The translations under genes were made by a program, and so were the position numbers. Positions 1 to 8,544 of a stretch of DNA of 36,229 nucleotides are shown piece by piece. Origin of the DNA: Clostridiales bacterium (GTDB taxonomy: Bacteria; Bacillota; Clostridia; Peptostreptococcales; Anaerovoracaceae); the NCBI GenBank assembly GCA_012523915.1, contig JAAYSU010000055.1:1-36229 (forward strand). Reading direction: 5' to 3'. The notes beneath the pieces are model-generated. The model made no database searches. It was not told the DNA's origin and worked only from the letters and a program-made list of their open reading frames with translations. Every line of letters begins with the position of its first letter. Position 1 is the stretch's first letter.

Positions 1-756
1 AAGGTTGAGCTAATTGCCGAACAGGATGGATTGCTTAAGGTCAATACAGACATTTTAGCTGAACTTATAGACCAGGATGAGATAATGTTTGCTACACTTC
101 ATAAGGACCAAGTTGTAAGAACTGGCGAAAAGGTTGCAGGTACACGCGTAATACCTCTGTTTGTAAAAGAGGAAATAGTGACTAAGGCAGAAGAAGTTTT
201 GAAAAGTGATAGCTTGATTCAGGTACTTCCTTTAAAACCATTTAAGGTAGGGCTAGTTACTACAGGAAGTGAAGTATACTCAGGAAAGATCAAAGATCAG
301 TTCGGACCAGTTCTAAAAAGAAAGTTTAGCAATCTAGGAAGCACAGTAGTTAAGCAACTATTTTCAGATGATGATGAAGATATGATTGCAGATTGCATAC
401 GAGAACTACTTGATGAAGGAGTTGACATGATAGGAGTAACAGGTGGGATGTCTGTCGACCCCGATGATAAAACTCCAACAGGCATAAGGAAGGCTGGGGG
501 AAAAATAATTTTATACGGCGCACCTGTACTTCCTGGAGCGATGTTTTTATTGGCCTACATAGGAAAAGTTCCGGTAGTAGGATTACCTGGATGTGTGATG
601 TACAGTAAAACCAGCATCTTTGATCTAATAGTTCCAAGGATACTAGCGGGGGAAGTTCCGACTAGGGCTGATATTAAAAAACTTGCACACGGAGGCCTAT
701 GTCGTGGTTGTGAGATTTGCAGCTATCCAAATTGCGGGTATGGAAAGACATATTGA
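1..756 (+). CDS. Molybdopterin-binding protein (MoeA/MoaB-like domain), 5' partial; C-terminal Cys-rich tail
   Basis: Open from base 1 (KVELIAEQDG before the called TTG start); contains VGLVTTGSEVYSG, GVTGGMSVDPDDKTP and GLPGCVMYSKTS typical of the MoCF-binding fold; Cys-rich C-terminus GLCRGCEICSYPNCGYG. Confidence 0.85.
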   Translation, partial: KVELIAEQDGLLKVNTDILAELIDQDEIMFATLHKDQVVRTGEKVAGTRVIPLFVKEEIVTKAEEVLKSDSLIQVLPLKPFKVGLVTTGSEVYSGKIKDQFGPVLKRKFSNLGSTVVKQLFSDDDEDMIADCIRELLDEGVDMIGVTGGMSVDPDDKTPTGIRKAGGKIILYGAPVLPGAMFLLAYIGKVPVVGLPGCVMYSKTSIFDLIVPRILAGEVPTRADIKKLAHGGLCRGCEICSYPNCGYGKTY

Positions 757-767
757 TAGGGGGATAT

Positions 768-1508
768 ATGATGGATAGAAATCAACTCTATGAAAAGCTG
801 AAAGATTATTTGAAAAATATAGCTATAGAAAATGACCTTATGAAAGAGAAGGTCTTGATAGAAGGACGTGTGCTTACAAATAGGGAGGCTATAGGAAATC
901 CTACACGCCAAGACTACCCCTTGCTTAAAGGCAAGGAAAAGCTTTTGCAGGCGGAATTTAAGGGTTTCTGCGGCCAGGCTTTTACGGATAGCCCAGGAAA
1001 TTTTCAAGGGACCCTGTCAGAGTTTCTTGAAATAGCTTTAGAAAGTAATTTTGAAAGGGCTTCCTTTGTAGCTGTGTTAAATGCAGTAATGCGCTACCTT
1101 AATTTGATTGATGGGACTATTCATTGTAAAGATGAGGAACCCGAGGACTGTGCTAAGATGATTGTAGACAATATTAAAGATATCTACGGGAATCCCAAAG
1201 TTGCTATGATAGGTCTTCAACCGGCTATACTAGCCCAGTCTTCTTCGGAGTTTACGGTTCGTTTAGTTGACTTAGATCCGGACAATATTGGCACAGTAAA
1301 AAGTGGAGTATTGATAGAAGATGCTGATATTAAGACAGAAGAAGTATTGGAATGGACAGATTTGGTGTTAGTAACGGGAAGTACTCTTGCAAACGGCACT
1401 ATAGTAAATTTCCTTGGGTTGGAAAAACCTACAATATTTTATGGAACCACCATTGCTGGCGCAGCTAAGGTTTTAGGAATAGAACGTTTCTGTGCATGTT
1501 CTCGTTAG
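768..1508 (+). CDS. DUF364 / Rossmann-like putative heavy-metal-chelation protein
   Basis: Protein similarity by eye (GQAFTDSPGNFQGTL, VAMIGLQPAI, DLVLVTGSTLANGTI, FYGTTIAGAAKVLGIERFC). ATG at 768 preferred over the upstream ORF start. Confidence 0.7.
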   Translation: MMDRNQLYEKLKDYLKNIAIENDLMKEKVLIEGRVLTNREAIGNPTRQDYPLLKGKEKLLQAEFKGFCGQAFTDSPGNFQGTLSEFLEIALESNFERASFVAVLNAVMRYLNLIDGTIHCKDEEPEDCAKMIVDNIKDIYGNPKVAMIGLQPAILAQSSSEFTVRLVDLDPDNIGTVKSGVLIEDADIKTEEVLEWTDLVLVTGSTLANGTIVNFLGLEKPTIFYGTTIAGAAKVLGIERFCACSR

Positions 1509-1520
1509 GGAGAGGTTAAA

Positions 1521-2288
1521 ATGAGAAAAAAAATATGCATAATAGTTATTTTAACAATAATTGCAATATTTTTTATAGGATGCACCAGCAAAAATAAGGG
1601 GGCTGAAATTAATATTTCAGCAGCAGCCAGTTTAATGGAAGCTTTGGAGGAAATCAAGACTGAATATGAAAAGTTTAGTGATAGTAAGGTGTATTTAAAC
1701 TTTGCTTCATCTGGGGCCTTGAAAAAACAGATTCAAGAAGGAGCACCTTGCGATATCTTTATTTCAGCATCGAAAGACCATATGAAGGATTTGATTAAAG
1801 AAGGACATATTATAAAAAATTCGGAGATTGATCTATTAGTAAATACTCTTACTTTAATTGCCTCTAAAGAAAAGGCTCATGAGGTGAGTTTGGAGAATCT
1901 TTCAAGTGATATGATTGAAAGCATTTCTATAGCTACTCCGGATTCCGCACCTGTGGGGAAATATTCTAAGCAGGCTTTAGAGAAGCTAGAAATTTGGGAC
2001 AAGATCACAGAAAAACTTGTTTATGCAAAGGATGTAAAACAAGTTTTAGAGTATGTAGATTCGGGAAATGCTGATTGCGGGTTTGTATATCATTCCGATG
2101 CCATAACCCTTAAAGAGAGTGTTATTATTGAAAGGATAGATAAGAATTTACATGATCCCATTGTTTATCCAGTTGGGGTAGTTGATGAATCGAAAAATAA
2201 AGAAGCAGCTGAGGATTTTCTTGAGTTTTTAAATGGTGAGAATATAAAAGGGATTTTTAGTAAATATGGATTTGAAGTAATCGATTAA
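1521..2288 (+). CDS. modA: Molybdate/tungstate ABC transporter substrate-binding lipoprotein
   Basis: Lipobox FFIGC; INISAAASLMEALEEI, NFASSGALKKQIQEGAPCDIFISAS; followed by permease and ATPase genes. Confidence 0.9.
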   Translation: MRKKICIIVILTIIAIFFIGCTSKNKGAEINISAAASLMEALEEIKTEYEKFSDSKVYLNFASSGALKKQIQEGAPCDIFISASKDHMKDLIKEGHIIKNSEIDLLVNTLTLIASKEKAHEVSLENLSSDMIESISIATPDSAPVGKYSKQALEKLEIWDKITEKLVYAKDVKQVLEYVDSGNADCGFVYHSDAITLKESVIIERIDKNLHDPIVYPVGVVDESKNKEAAEDFLEFLNGENIKGIFSKYGFEVID

Positions 2289-2306
2289 GATTAAGGAGTT
2301 TAATTA

Positions 2307-2972
2307 ATGCTGTCACCAATATTTCTTTCATTAAGAATTGCTACCATTGCCACTGTTTTTTCATTTATCTTTGGTATATTGATGGCCTATTTGATTAATA
2401 AAAGAAACATACCAGGAAAGAGTATCTGGGAAACCATTATCATACTTCCCATGATACTTCCTCCTTCTGTAACAGGCTATATTCTATTAATAGCGTTTGG
2501 CAAAAGAGGATTTATAGGAAAATTCCTGCTAGAAAGCTTTGGGATACAGCTAGTATTCACATGGCTTGGTGCTGTAATAGCGTCTTTTATAGTTTCCCTT
2601 CCCCTAATGTATCAAAATGTTAAGACCGCTTTTATAAGCACGGATCCAATCTATGAAAAGGCTGCTGAGACACTAGGTAGCAGCGAGTTTAAAAAGTTTA
2701 TGACAATAACCATCCCTTTGGCTTGGCCAGGTATCATAAGCGGGATTGTTCTTTCTTTCGCAAGAGCCATCGGAGAATTTGGTGCCACACTTATGATTGC
2801 GGGAAATATTCCGGGAAAAACACAGACCATACCCACAGCAATATATTTTGCTGTTGAATCAGGAAACAACGAACTCGCAAACAAGTTGGTGATAATAATG
2901 ACGGTGTTTAGCTTTGTATTAATCCTGGGACTCAATGCCTGGTTAAAAGGAAAAAACTATATTGGGAGATAA
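2307..2972 (+). CDS. modB: Molybdate/tungstate ABC transporter permease
   Basis: LPMILPPSVTGYILL and the EAA-loop-like GSSEFKKFMTITIPLAWPGIISGIVLSFARAIGEFGATLMIAGNIPGKTQTIPTAIY. Confidence 0.92.
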   Translation: MLSPIFLSLRIATIATVFSFIFGILMAYLINKRNIPGKSIWETIIILPMILPPSVTGYILLIAFGKRGFIGKFLLESFGIQLVFTWLGAVIASFIVSLPLMYQNVKTAFISTDPIYEKAAETLGSSEFKKFMTITIPLAWPGIISGIVLSFARAIGEFGATLMIAGNIPGKTQTIPTAIYFAVESGNNELANKLVIIMTVFSFVLILGLNAWLKGKNYIGR

Positions 2973-2973
2973 T

Positions 2974-3639
2974 ATGAGCACATACTTCAATATTAAAAAG
3001 AAACTCGATCATTTTGTATTAGATATAGAATACGGATTTGAAAGTGGTATACTTGTCATCTTAGGTGAATCGGGAGCAGGTAAGACTACTCTGTTAAACT
3101 GTATATCGGGCCTATTACCACCTGATCAGGGCAGGGTAGAAATAGGGGGTAGAGTTGTTTTTGACAGTGATGATGGTATTAATGTGCCCACTAGACTAAG
3201 GAATATCGGTTATTTATTCCAGAACTATGCCTTGTTTCCCAATATGAGTGTAGAAGATAATATTTATTACGGGATACGAAATAAGAAGGAATATAAAGAT
3301 AGGGAAAAAAGGAAAGAGTTGATTTCATATTCTGAATATATTATGAAAACCTTTGGGATTTACCACCTGAGAAAGAAGTACCCTAAGCATATATCAGGTG
3401 GGGAAAAGCAAAGGGTTGCTTTATCCCGAGCTATTGTTACGAAACCAAATCTATTGTTGCTGGATGAACCCTTCTCTGCATTGGATGAAGATACAAAGCA
3501 GGTGATTTATAATGAATTTACTTTGTTCAAGCAGCTTTTCAACATACCTACAATTCTTATTACCCATAATAAAAGGGAATGTGAATTGTTTGCAGATCAT
3601 ATGATAGTAATAAAAAATGGCAAATTAGAGAATCCATAG
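2974..3639 (+). CDS. modC: Molybdate/tungstate ABC transporter ATP-binding protein (short, no TOBE/Mop extension)
   Basis: Walker A GESGAGKTT, signature HISGGEKQRVALSRA, Walker B LLLLDEPFSALD; protein ends soon after the H-loop region. Confidence 0.85.
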   Translation: MSTYFNIKKKLDHFVLDIEYGFESGILVILGESGAGKTTLLNCISGLLPPDQGRVEIGGRVVFDSDDGINVPTRLRNIGYLFQNYALFPNMSVEDNIYYGIRNKKEYKDREKRKELISYSEYIMKTFGIYHLRKKYPKHISGGEKQRVALSRAIVTKPNLLLLDEPFSALDEDTKQVIYNEFTLFKQLFNIPTILITHNKRECELFADHMIVIKNGKLENP

Positions 3640-3662
3640 CAACTAATTATTACTATGGATTC
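3630..3662. terminator. Hairpin at the convergent modC / acyl-CoA dehydrogenase ends
   Basis: GAATCCATAG (3630-3639) / CTATGGATTC (3653-3662), perfect 10-bp stem that includes the modC stop codon. Confidence 0.5.
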
Positions 3663-3673
3663 ATAAAACATTA

Positions 3674-4458
3674 TTATTTTAATATATGTCCTGCAATTAC
3701 TAATCTCTGGATTTCATTAGTCCCTTCGTATATTTGCAGAATCTTTGCATCTCGCATAAAGCGTTCAGCTTGGTTTTCAACCAAATATCCCTTTCCACCA
3801 AATACTTGAACTGCATCAGTAGTAACTTTCATTGCTGTGTCAGTAGCTACCAACTTGGCCATAGCTACTTCCTTACTGAATGGAAGTCCTTTTGAAAGTA
3901 GATAGGCAGCCTTCAAGGTTATTAGTTTCGATGTCTCGATGCTTGTCGCCATATCAGCTAGCATGAAGGATACAGCCTGGTTGGCTGTTATCGGTTTTCC
4001 AAACTGTACGCGGTTTTTAGCATGTTCTAAGGCCAGGTCATATGCGCCCCAGGCAGCGCCTACTCCTTGTGCTGCAACTCCTAGTCTTCCAACATCCAGG
4101 GCGGTCATAGCAATTTTAAATCCATCTCCCTCCGCTCCTATTCTGTTTTCAACAGGAAGGCAGACATCTTCAAAAATTAGTTCTCTTTGCATGGATGCAC
4201 GGATTCCCATTTTTTTATATTCCTGGCCAAAAGAAAATCCTGGAGTTCCCTTTTCGAGAATAAATGCACTTATACCACGGGCACCTTTGCTTTCATCTGT
4301 CTTGGCAAAGATTATATAGGTATCTGCATATCCGGCGTTGGTAATATATATCTTATGGCCGTTGATGATATAGTTGTCTCCTGAACGAACAGCGGTGGTA
4401 TTCATCACGGAAACATCGCTACCAGCCTCTCTTTCCGTTAAACCAAAGGCACAGATCA
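3674..4458 (-). pseudogene. Acyl-CoA dehydrogenase, N-terminally truncated remnant
   Basis: ICAFGLTEREAGSDVS ... FGGKGYLVENQAERFMRDAKILQIYEGTNEIQRLVIAGHILK is a typical ACAD C-terminal two-thirds; the roughly 100-residue N-terminal domain is absent and upstream sequence belongs to another gene. Confidence 0.75.
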
Positions 4459-4459
4459 T

Positions 4460-4615
4460 ATGGTTGGTCGTGAAAAAGAATATGCGCACATTGAAAAACT
4501 AGGTAATCTAGGTGCAATTCCCTATGATTATGGCTTTAAGGTAGCTTGTTTCCCAACAAAGGTAAGGGGAGGTACTGCCGGTCAAGCGAGAGTTGTAGCA
4601 ATGGTAGAAGATTAA
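4460..4615 (+). pseudogene. C-terminal remnant of a cyclase-family (kynurenine formamidase-like) protein
   Basis: Open frame MVGREKEYAHIEKLGNLGAIPYDYGFKVACFPTKVRGGTAGQARVVAMVED*, resembling the C-terminus of cyclase-family proteins; N-terminus missing. Confidence 0.5.
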
Positions 4616-4712
4616 TTAAGGTAATCTCCTCATATTTTCAATACTTTTAATCAAAGGGTAAAGACGGAAGTTCTTTGCCCTTTATACTAAACTGAAAGGA
4701 TAGTGACAAAAT

Positions 4713-6848
4713 ATGTACGACAAAAGAGCTTTTGATGCAATATTTGCACCAAGGTCTATATGCGTAGTAGGGGCTTCATCATCAAGTGTTAAGACGGGAA
4801 GTTTTGCTATGCGCTCAGCTTTAGCGAGCAATGTTCCAGTTTATCCTGTTAATAGAAGTGGGGTAGAGGAAATTCTAGGCCAAAAGGCATATAAGACAAT
4901 AGAGGATATTCCAGACAATGATATAGATCTATTTTTCCTTGTAGTTCCCCCAAAGGCTGTAATACCTGCATTGCAATCTGCGATAAAAAAGGGATGTAAG
5001 GCAGCTATTATCCATGGAAGTGGATACAAGGAATCAGGAGAAGAAGGAGCTAGAATTCAGGACGAGATTCAAAGAATTGCTGATGAAGCAGGGATTAGGA
5101 TAATAGGCCCTAATACAATTGGCTACTTGAGAGCCGCCTCAAACTTAAATGCAACCTTTGAACCCCAGTATTCGGATCTTTTCAAAGAAAAGGGAAAGAT
5201 TACTTTGCTTATGCAAAGCGGCGGAATCGGAGTTCTGAGCTTAAGTGAGATGATGGAGCAGGGTATTCCCCTTGGAACAATGATAGCCCTTGGTAATAGA
5301 CTTAATACTGACCTTCACGATATGTTGAATTTCTTTGCAGATGATCCTGAAACAGATGTCATATGCATGCATGTTGAAGGTACTGACAACTTAAGAGAAC
5401 TCTATGAAGCTGCAGAAAGATGTGTCAGAAAAAAACCTGTACTTGTGGTAGTGGGAGGCACAACTGATGGCGGTAGAAAAGGAGCCCAGTCCCACACTGG
5501 TACTATGGCCTCTTCTGCTAATATTTACAGCGCAGCATTTAAGCAAGCAGGCGTTATTCAGGTTAACAGTGTGAATGAAATGATTAACGCTGCAAAAATG
5601 CTCAGTGTTGCTCCTCCTCCTAAGGGTGATAAGATTTGTGTTTTAACCCACATGGCAGGACCATCAATACTTTGCTGTGACAATTTAATACAAGAGGGTT
5701 TGAAGCTATCTGATATAAGTGATAATACCAAAAAGCGCTTATTAGACGAGAATGTGGTTCCAGCTGAATTCATTAATCCGCAGAACCCTGTTGATTTAAC
5801 AGCCTATGGAAAAGAGCAGCCTGAACGCTTTACAAATGCTTTAAGGATCCTTGCTGAAGATAAAGATGTAGACGGTGTAATAGGAGTATCTGCATCCGCA
5901 TTAGCCGATGAATATGCACCACAATTTCTAATAGAGGAATTTGGAGCAATCGCTAAGGAGTATAGTCTTCCTCTGGCCATGGTATGGTGTGCATATTACA
6001 GTGATTATCATCATGAGTATAAAAGATTTCTAGATGCTGGAATCTGTGCATATCCGAATCCTAATGAAGCCGCCGCCGCCTTTGCTAATTTTGTTAAATA
6101 CTACAAAGTTAGAGACAAGGATAAGGGCGAATATCCCAAGTTGAATTTCGACCCAGCTTTAAATGAATATTTGGATTCATGCAAGGGCAGAGAAAATGGC
6201 TTCCTTCTAGAACATGAGTCAAAGCAAGTCATGGAATATGCAGGCATAAAGACAGCTTCAGGGGAATTAGTAAATGATGCAAAATCTGCCGTAGAAGAAG
6301 CCTTAAAAATTGGCTTCCCAGTTGTCTTGAAAGTAGCTGCAGACAACATAGTACATAAAAGCGACATGGGTGGCGTAAAGCTTAACCTTTCAAGCGAATC
6401 AGAAGTGGAAGATGCTTTTAACGACATAAAAGAAAAAGCCTTGGCAATCCCCAATTCCGGATTTAGAGGAGTTCTGGTTCAGCCTATGTTGCCTCCAGGA
6501 GGAACTGAGCTTATCGTAGGAGCAATGCAGGATCCTCAAGCTGGCCCCGTTATTATGGTAGGCCTTGGCGGCATATATGTTGAAATACTCAAGGATGTAT
6601 CATTCCGCTTGGCACCTGTTACTAAGATGGAAGCAAAAGAAATGCTTAATGAACTAAAAGGAGCGGCAATTTTGAAAGGTGTTAGGGGTAGTGAAGCTAT
6701 TGATGAATCTACTCTAGCGGATATTATTGTCAGAGTATCTGAATTGATAAGTACACAACCCATTGAGGAAATCGATTTGAATCCTGTGATTTGTTATGGG
6801 GGAAGTAAGTATTATGCTGCAGATGCGAGAGTTATCATGAGTGAATAG
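4713..6848 (+). CDS. Acyl/acetate-CoA ligase (ADP/NDP-forming), fused alpha-beta form
   Basis: IFAPRSICVVGASS, SHTGTMASS active-site-like segment, ATP-grasp half GFPVVLKVAADNIVHKSDMGGVKL; 711 aa. Confidence 0.9.
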   Translation: MYDKRAFDAIFAPRSICVVGASSSSVKTGSFAMRSALASNVPVYPVNRSGVEEILGQKAYKTIEDIPDNDIDLFFLVVPPKAVIPALQSAIKKGCKAAIIHGSGYKESGEEGARIQDEIQRIADEAGIRIIGPNTIGYLRAASNLNATFEPQYSDLFKEKGKITLLMQSGGIGVLSLSEMMEQGIPLGTMIALGNRLNTDLHDMLNFFADDPETDVICMHVEGTDNLRELYEAAERCVRKKPVLVVVGGTTDGGRKGAQSHTGTMASSANIYSAAFKQAGVIQVNSVNEMINAAKMLSVAPPPKGDKICVLTHMAGPSILCCDNLIQEGLKLSDISDNTKKRLLDENVVPAEFINPQNPVDLTAYGKEQPERFTNALRILAEDKDVDGVIGVSASALADEYAPQFLIEEFGAIAKEYSLPLAMVWCAYYSDYHHEYKRFLDAGICAYPNPNEAAAAFANFVKYYKVRDKDKGEYPKLNFDPALNEYLDSCKGRENGFLLEHESKQVMEYAGIKTASGELVNDAKSAVEEALKIGFPVVLKVAADNIVHKSDMGGVKLNLSSESEVEDAFNDIKEKALAIPNSGFRGVLVQPMLPPGGTELIVGAMQDPQAGPVIMVGLGGIYVEILKDVSFRLAPVTKMEAKEMLNELKGAAILKGVRGSEAIDESTLADIIVRVSELISTQPIEEIDLNPVICYGGSKYYAADARVIMSE

Positions 6849-6858
6849 TTAATAAAAT

Positions 6859-6910
6859 ACTTTCATCTCGCATCTGACAGTTTGATGGTTCTGTTATCTA
6901 AGATGAAAGT
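6859..6910. terminator. Hairpin downstream of the acyl-CoA synthetase gene
   Basis: ACTTTCATCT (6859-6868) / AGATGAAAGT (6901-6910), perfect 10-bp arms, 32-nt interior; no strong T-run on the + strand. Confidence 0.4.
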
Positions 6911-7000
6911 AACATAAAAAAATATCCAATGCAACTTTTATAAGGTCTGTATAAATAGCCTAGTGAAGTGCAGAAAGTAATAGAACCTTGAAATTTGAAC

Positions 7001-7096
7001 ATTACTCAAGCTACCACAAGAATTATATCTCTTCTTCCATATATTTCAATACTAAAACAATTTAATTCTCTTTTACGCTGTGGTAGTTTGAGTAAT
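7001..7096. repeat. Long imperfect inverted repeat
   Basis: ATTACTCAAGCTACCACA (7001-7018) / TGTGGTAGTTTGAGTAAT (7079-7096), 17 of 18 matched (the mismatch is G.U on the + strand RNA), with a further internal pair AGAATTA (7019-7025) / TAATTCT (7063-7069). Confidence 0.75.
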
Positions 7097-7116
7097 AAAT
7101 ATAATCATGGTGTTGA

Positions 7117-7130
7117 AAGGTTATAACCTT
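7117..7130. promoter_or_regulatory. Perfect 14-bp palindrome, candidate operator
   Basis: AAGGTTATAACCTT is its own reverse complement; it sits about 20 bp upstream of the TGGTATAAT extended -10-like box at 7147-7155. Confidence 0.5.
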
Positions 7131-7162
7131 AGACTACCATGCTTGATGGTATAATTGTCATG

Positions 7163-7239
7163 AGACTTGAAGGCTACTTTCTGGGAGATAATGATTAGTT
7201 TGTGATTTCATTATACCAGGAGAGTTTCAAGTCTTTTTT
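7163..7239 (+). terminator. Long imperfect hairpin followed by a T-run in the leader of the radical SAM/AOR operon (attenuator or riboswitch-type candidate)
   Basis: Outer stem AGACTTGAA (7163-7171) / TTCAAGTCT (7226-7234), nested CTGG/CCAG and ATAATGA/TCATTAT pairs, then TTTTTT through 7239; 33 nt before the ATG. Confidence 0.55.
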
Positions 7240-7272
7240 GATTTTAATTAGATTACATAGGGAGCAATTGTA

Positions 7273-8160
7273 ATGATTCAAGAATATGATTCACAAACCA
7301 ATTTTGTTATACCAGAATTCCCCTTGCATTTAGATATTGAAGTAACAAGTCGATGTAATCTTAATTGTAAATTCTGTGATAAACAGCCTCTTTTAGAGAA
7401 AGGGCAGCTTGGGGATATGGATTTCGCCATATATAGACGCATCATAGATGAGGCTGGAGAAGCTGGACTTAATAGTCTTGGACTGAGTTATCGCGGAGAA
7501 CCGCTTTTACACCGCGAAATAATAAATATGGTGCAATATGCTAAAAGTAGAGCTATTAAGTTTGTCTTCTTTTGTACTAATGCTATGCTTCTTACTCCCG
7601 TCATATCAGAAAAATTAATAGACGCAGGTTTGGATCGAATAATTATTTCAGCCCAGGGTACTAGTGCTGAAACATTTGAATATTCAAGACTTGGAGCAAA
7701 ATTTAATATAGTTTTGCGCAATCTTGATATGCTTATGAATTTAATAAGCAGAAGAGATGCCTCATTAGAGGTATGGGCACAGGCAGTTGCTCAAGAAGAA
7801 CTGAATGAGGAAGAATACAGGGACTTTTGGATGAAGTTCTGTAACAATGCAGTCATTCTTAAGTATAGGGATTCTCAGAATAGAATAGAAGGATTAGAAA
7901 CTTCCTGGATCTGCCCCCAGCCATGGAAAAGGCTTACTGTTGAATGGGATGGAACTATTCTGCCATGTAACAATGATGATATAAGAGCATACAGACTTGG
8001 AAATGCAGCCCATAGCTCTATAAGCCAGGCTTGGAAGAGTGAAACTATAGAAAAAATAAGGAGATATCACTTAGAAGGCCGTTCCCATGAAATAGTTGAT
8101 TGTGACGGCTGTCCCTTTAGAACTGTTGCTATTCAAAATTGTATGGAAAAGAAAGGATAA
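7273..8160 (+). CDS. Radical SAM protein with SPASM-like C-terminal Cys region (AOR-associated)
   Basis: TSRCNLNCKFCDKQP (CxxxCxxC); C-terminal CPQPWKRLTVEWDGTILPCNNDD ... CDGCPF; adjacent to AOR. Confidence 0.88.
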   Translation: MIQEYDSQTNFVIPEFPLHLDIEVTSRCNLNCKFCDKQPLLEKGQLGDMDFAIYRRIIDEAGEAGLNSLGLSYRGEPLLHREIINMVQYAKSRAIKFVFFCTNAMLLTPVISEKLIDAGLDRIIISAQGTSAETFEYSRLGAKFNIVLRNLDMLMNLISRRDASLEVWAQAVAQEELNEEEYRDFWMKFCNNAVILKYRDSQNRIEGLETSWICPQPWKRLTVEWDGTILPCNNDDIRAYRLGNAAHSSISQAWKSETIEKIRRYHLEGRSHEIVDCDGCPFRTVAIQNCMEKKG

Positions 8161-8165
8161 GCATT

Positions 8166-8543
8166 ATGAAGGAGAATGAAAAGAAGATTTTTTATGTGAT
8201 TGAACAGATATGTAACGGATGTGAGACCTGTTCATTGGTTTGCTCTTTAATTGTCAATAAGACAGGTTTCAGCAAGAATTCAAACATTAGTATGATTCAT
8301 GCGGAGGAGGTGGGCTATAATCGGCCGGGTATGATAGGCATAGGCTATGATGAGCCAGTTGTTGGATGTAATGCTGAACCCTGTGACGGAGAACCTAAAT
8401 GCGTAAAATACTGTCCTACCGGTGCACTAATTTATGGTACCCACGAGGAGATTCAAGCAAAGAAGTTGGAAATAATGAAGCTTTGGAAGGCCAATAACAT
8501 GGAATCTAGAGTAAGAGCCCCATGGGCGCAAAGGAGGGTTTAA
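8166..8543 (+). CDS. 4Fe-4S dicluster ferredoxin-like protein (AOR electron-transfer partner)
   Basis: CNGCETCSLVC and CNAEPCDGEPKCVKYCPTGAL; ATG 8166; immediately upstream of AOR. Confidence 0.85.
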   Translation: MKENEKKIFYVIEQICNGCETCSLVCSLIVNKTGFSKNSNISMIHAEEVGYNRPGMIGIGYDEPVVGCNAEPCDGEPKCVKYCPTGALIYGTHEEIQAKKLEIMKLWKANNMESRVRAPWAQRRV

Positions 8544-8544
8544 G

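Noticed and set aside
297-637. Minus-strand ORFs antisense to the molybdopterin-binding gene, and similar antisense ORFs throughout (e.g. 3939-4319, 11240-11773, 28560-29063)
   Set aside because: Low-complexity, Ser/Leu-rich translations opposite well-supported coding genes with no independent family signal.
2974-3639. Truncated modC as a pseudogene
   Set aside because: All catalytic motifs are present and the gene ends in a proper hairpin; many ModC-type ATPases lack the TOBE/Mop domain.
7135-7239. Firm assignment as a Moco/Tuco riboswitch
   Set aside because: I cannot match the conserved aptamer core by eye; only the hairpin/terminator architecture and gene context support regulation.
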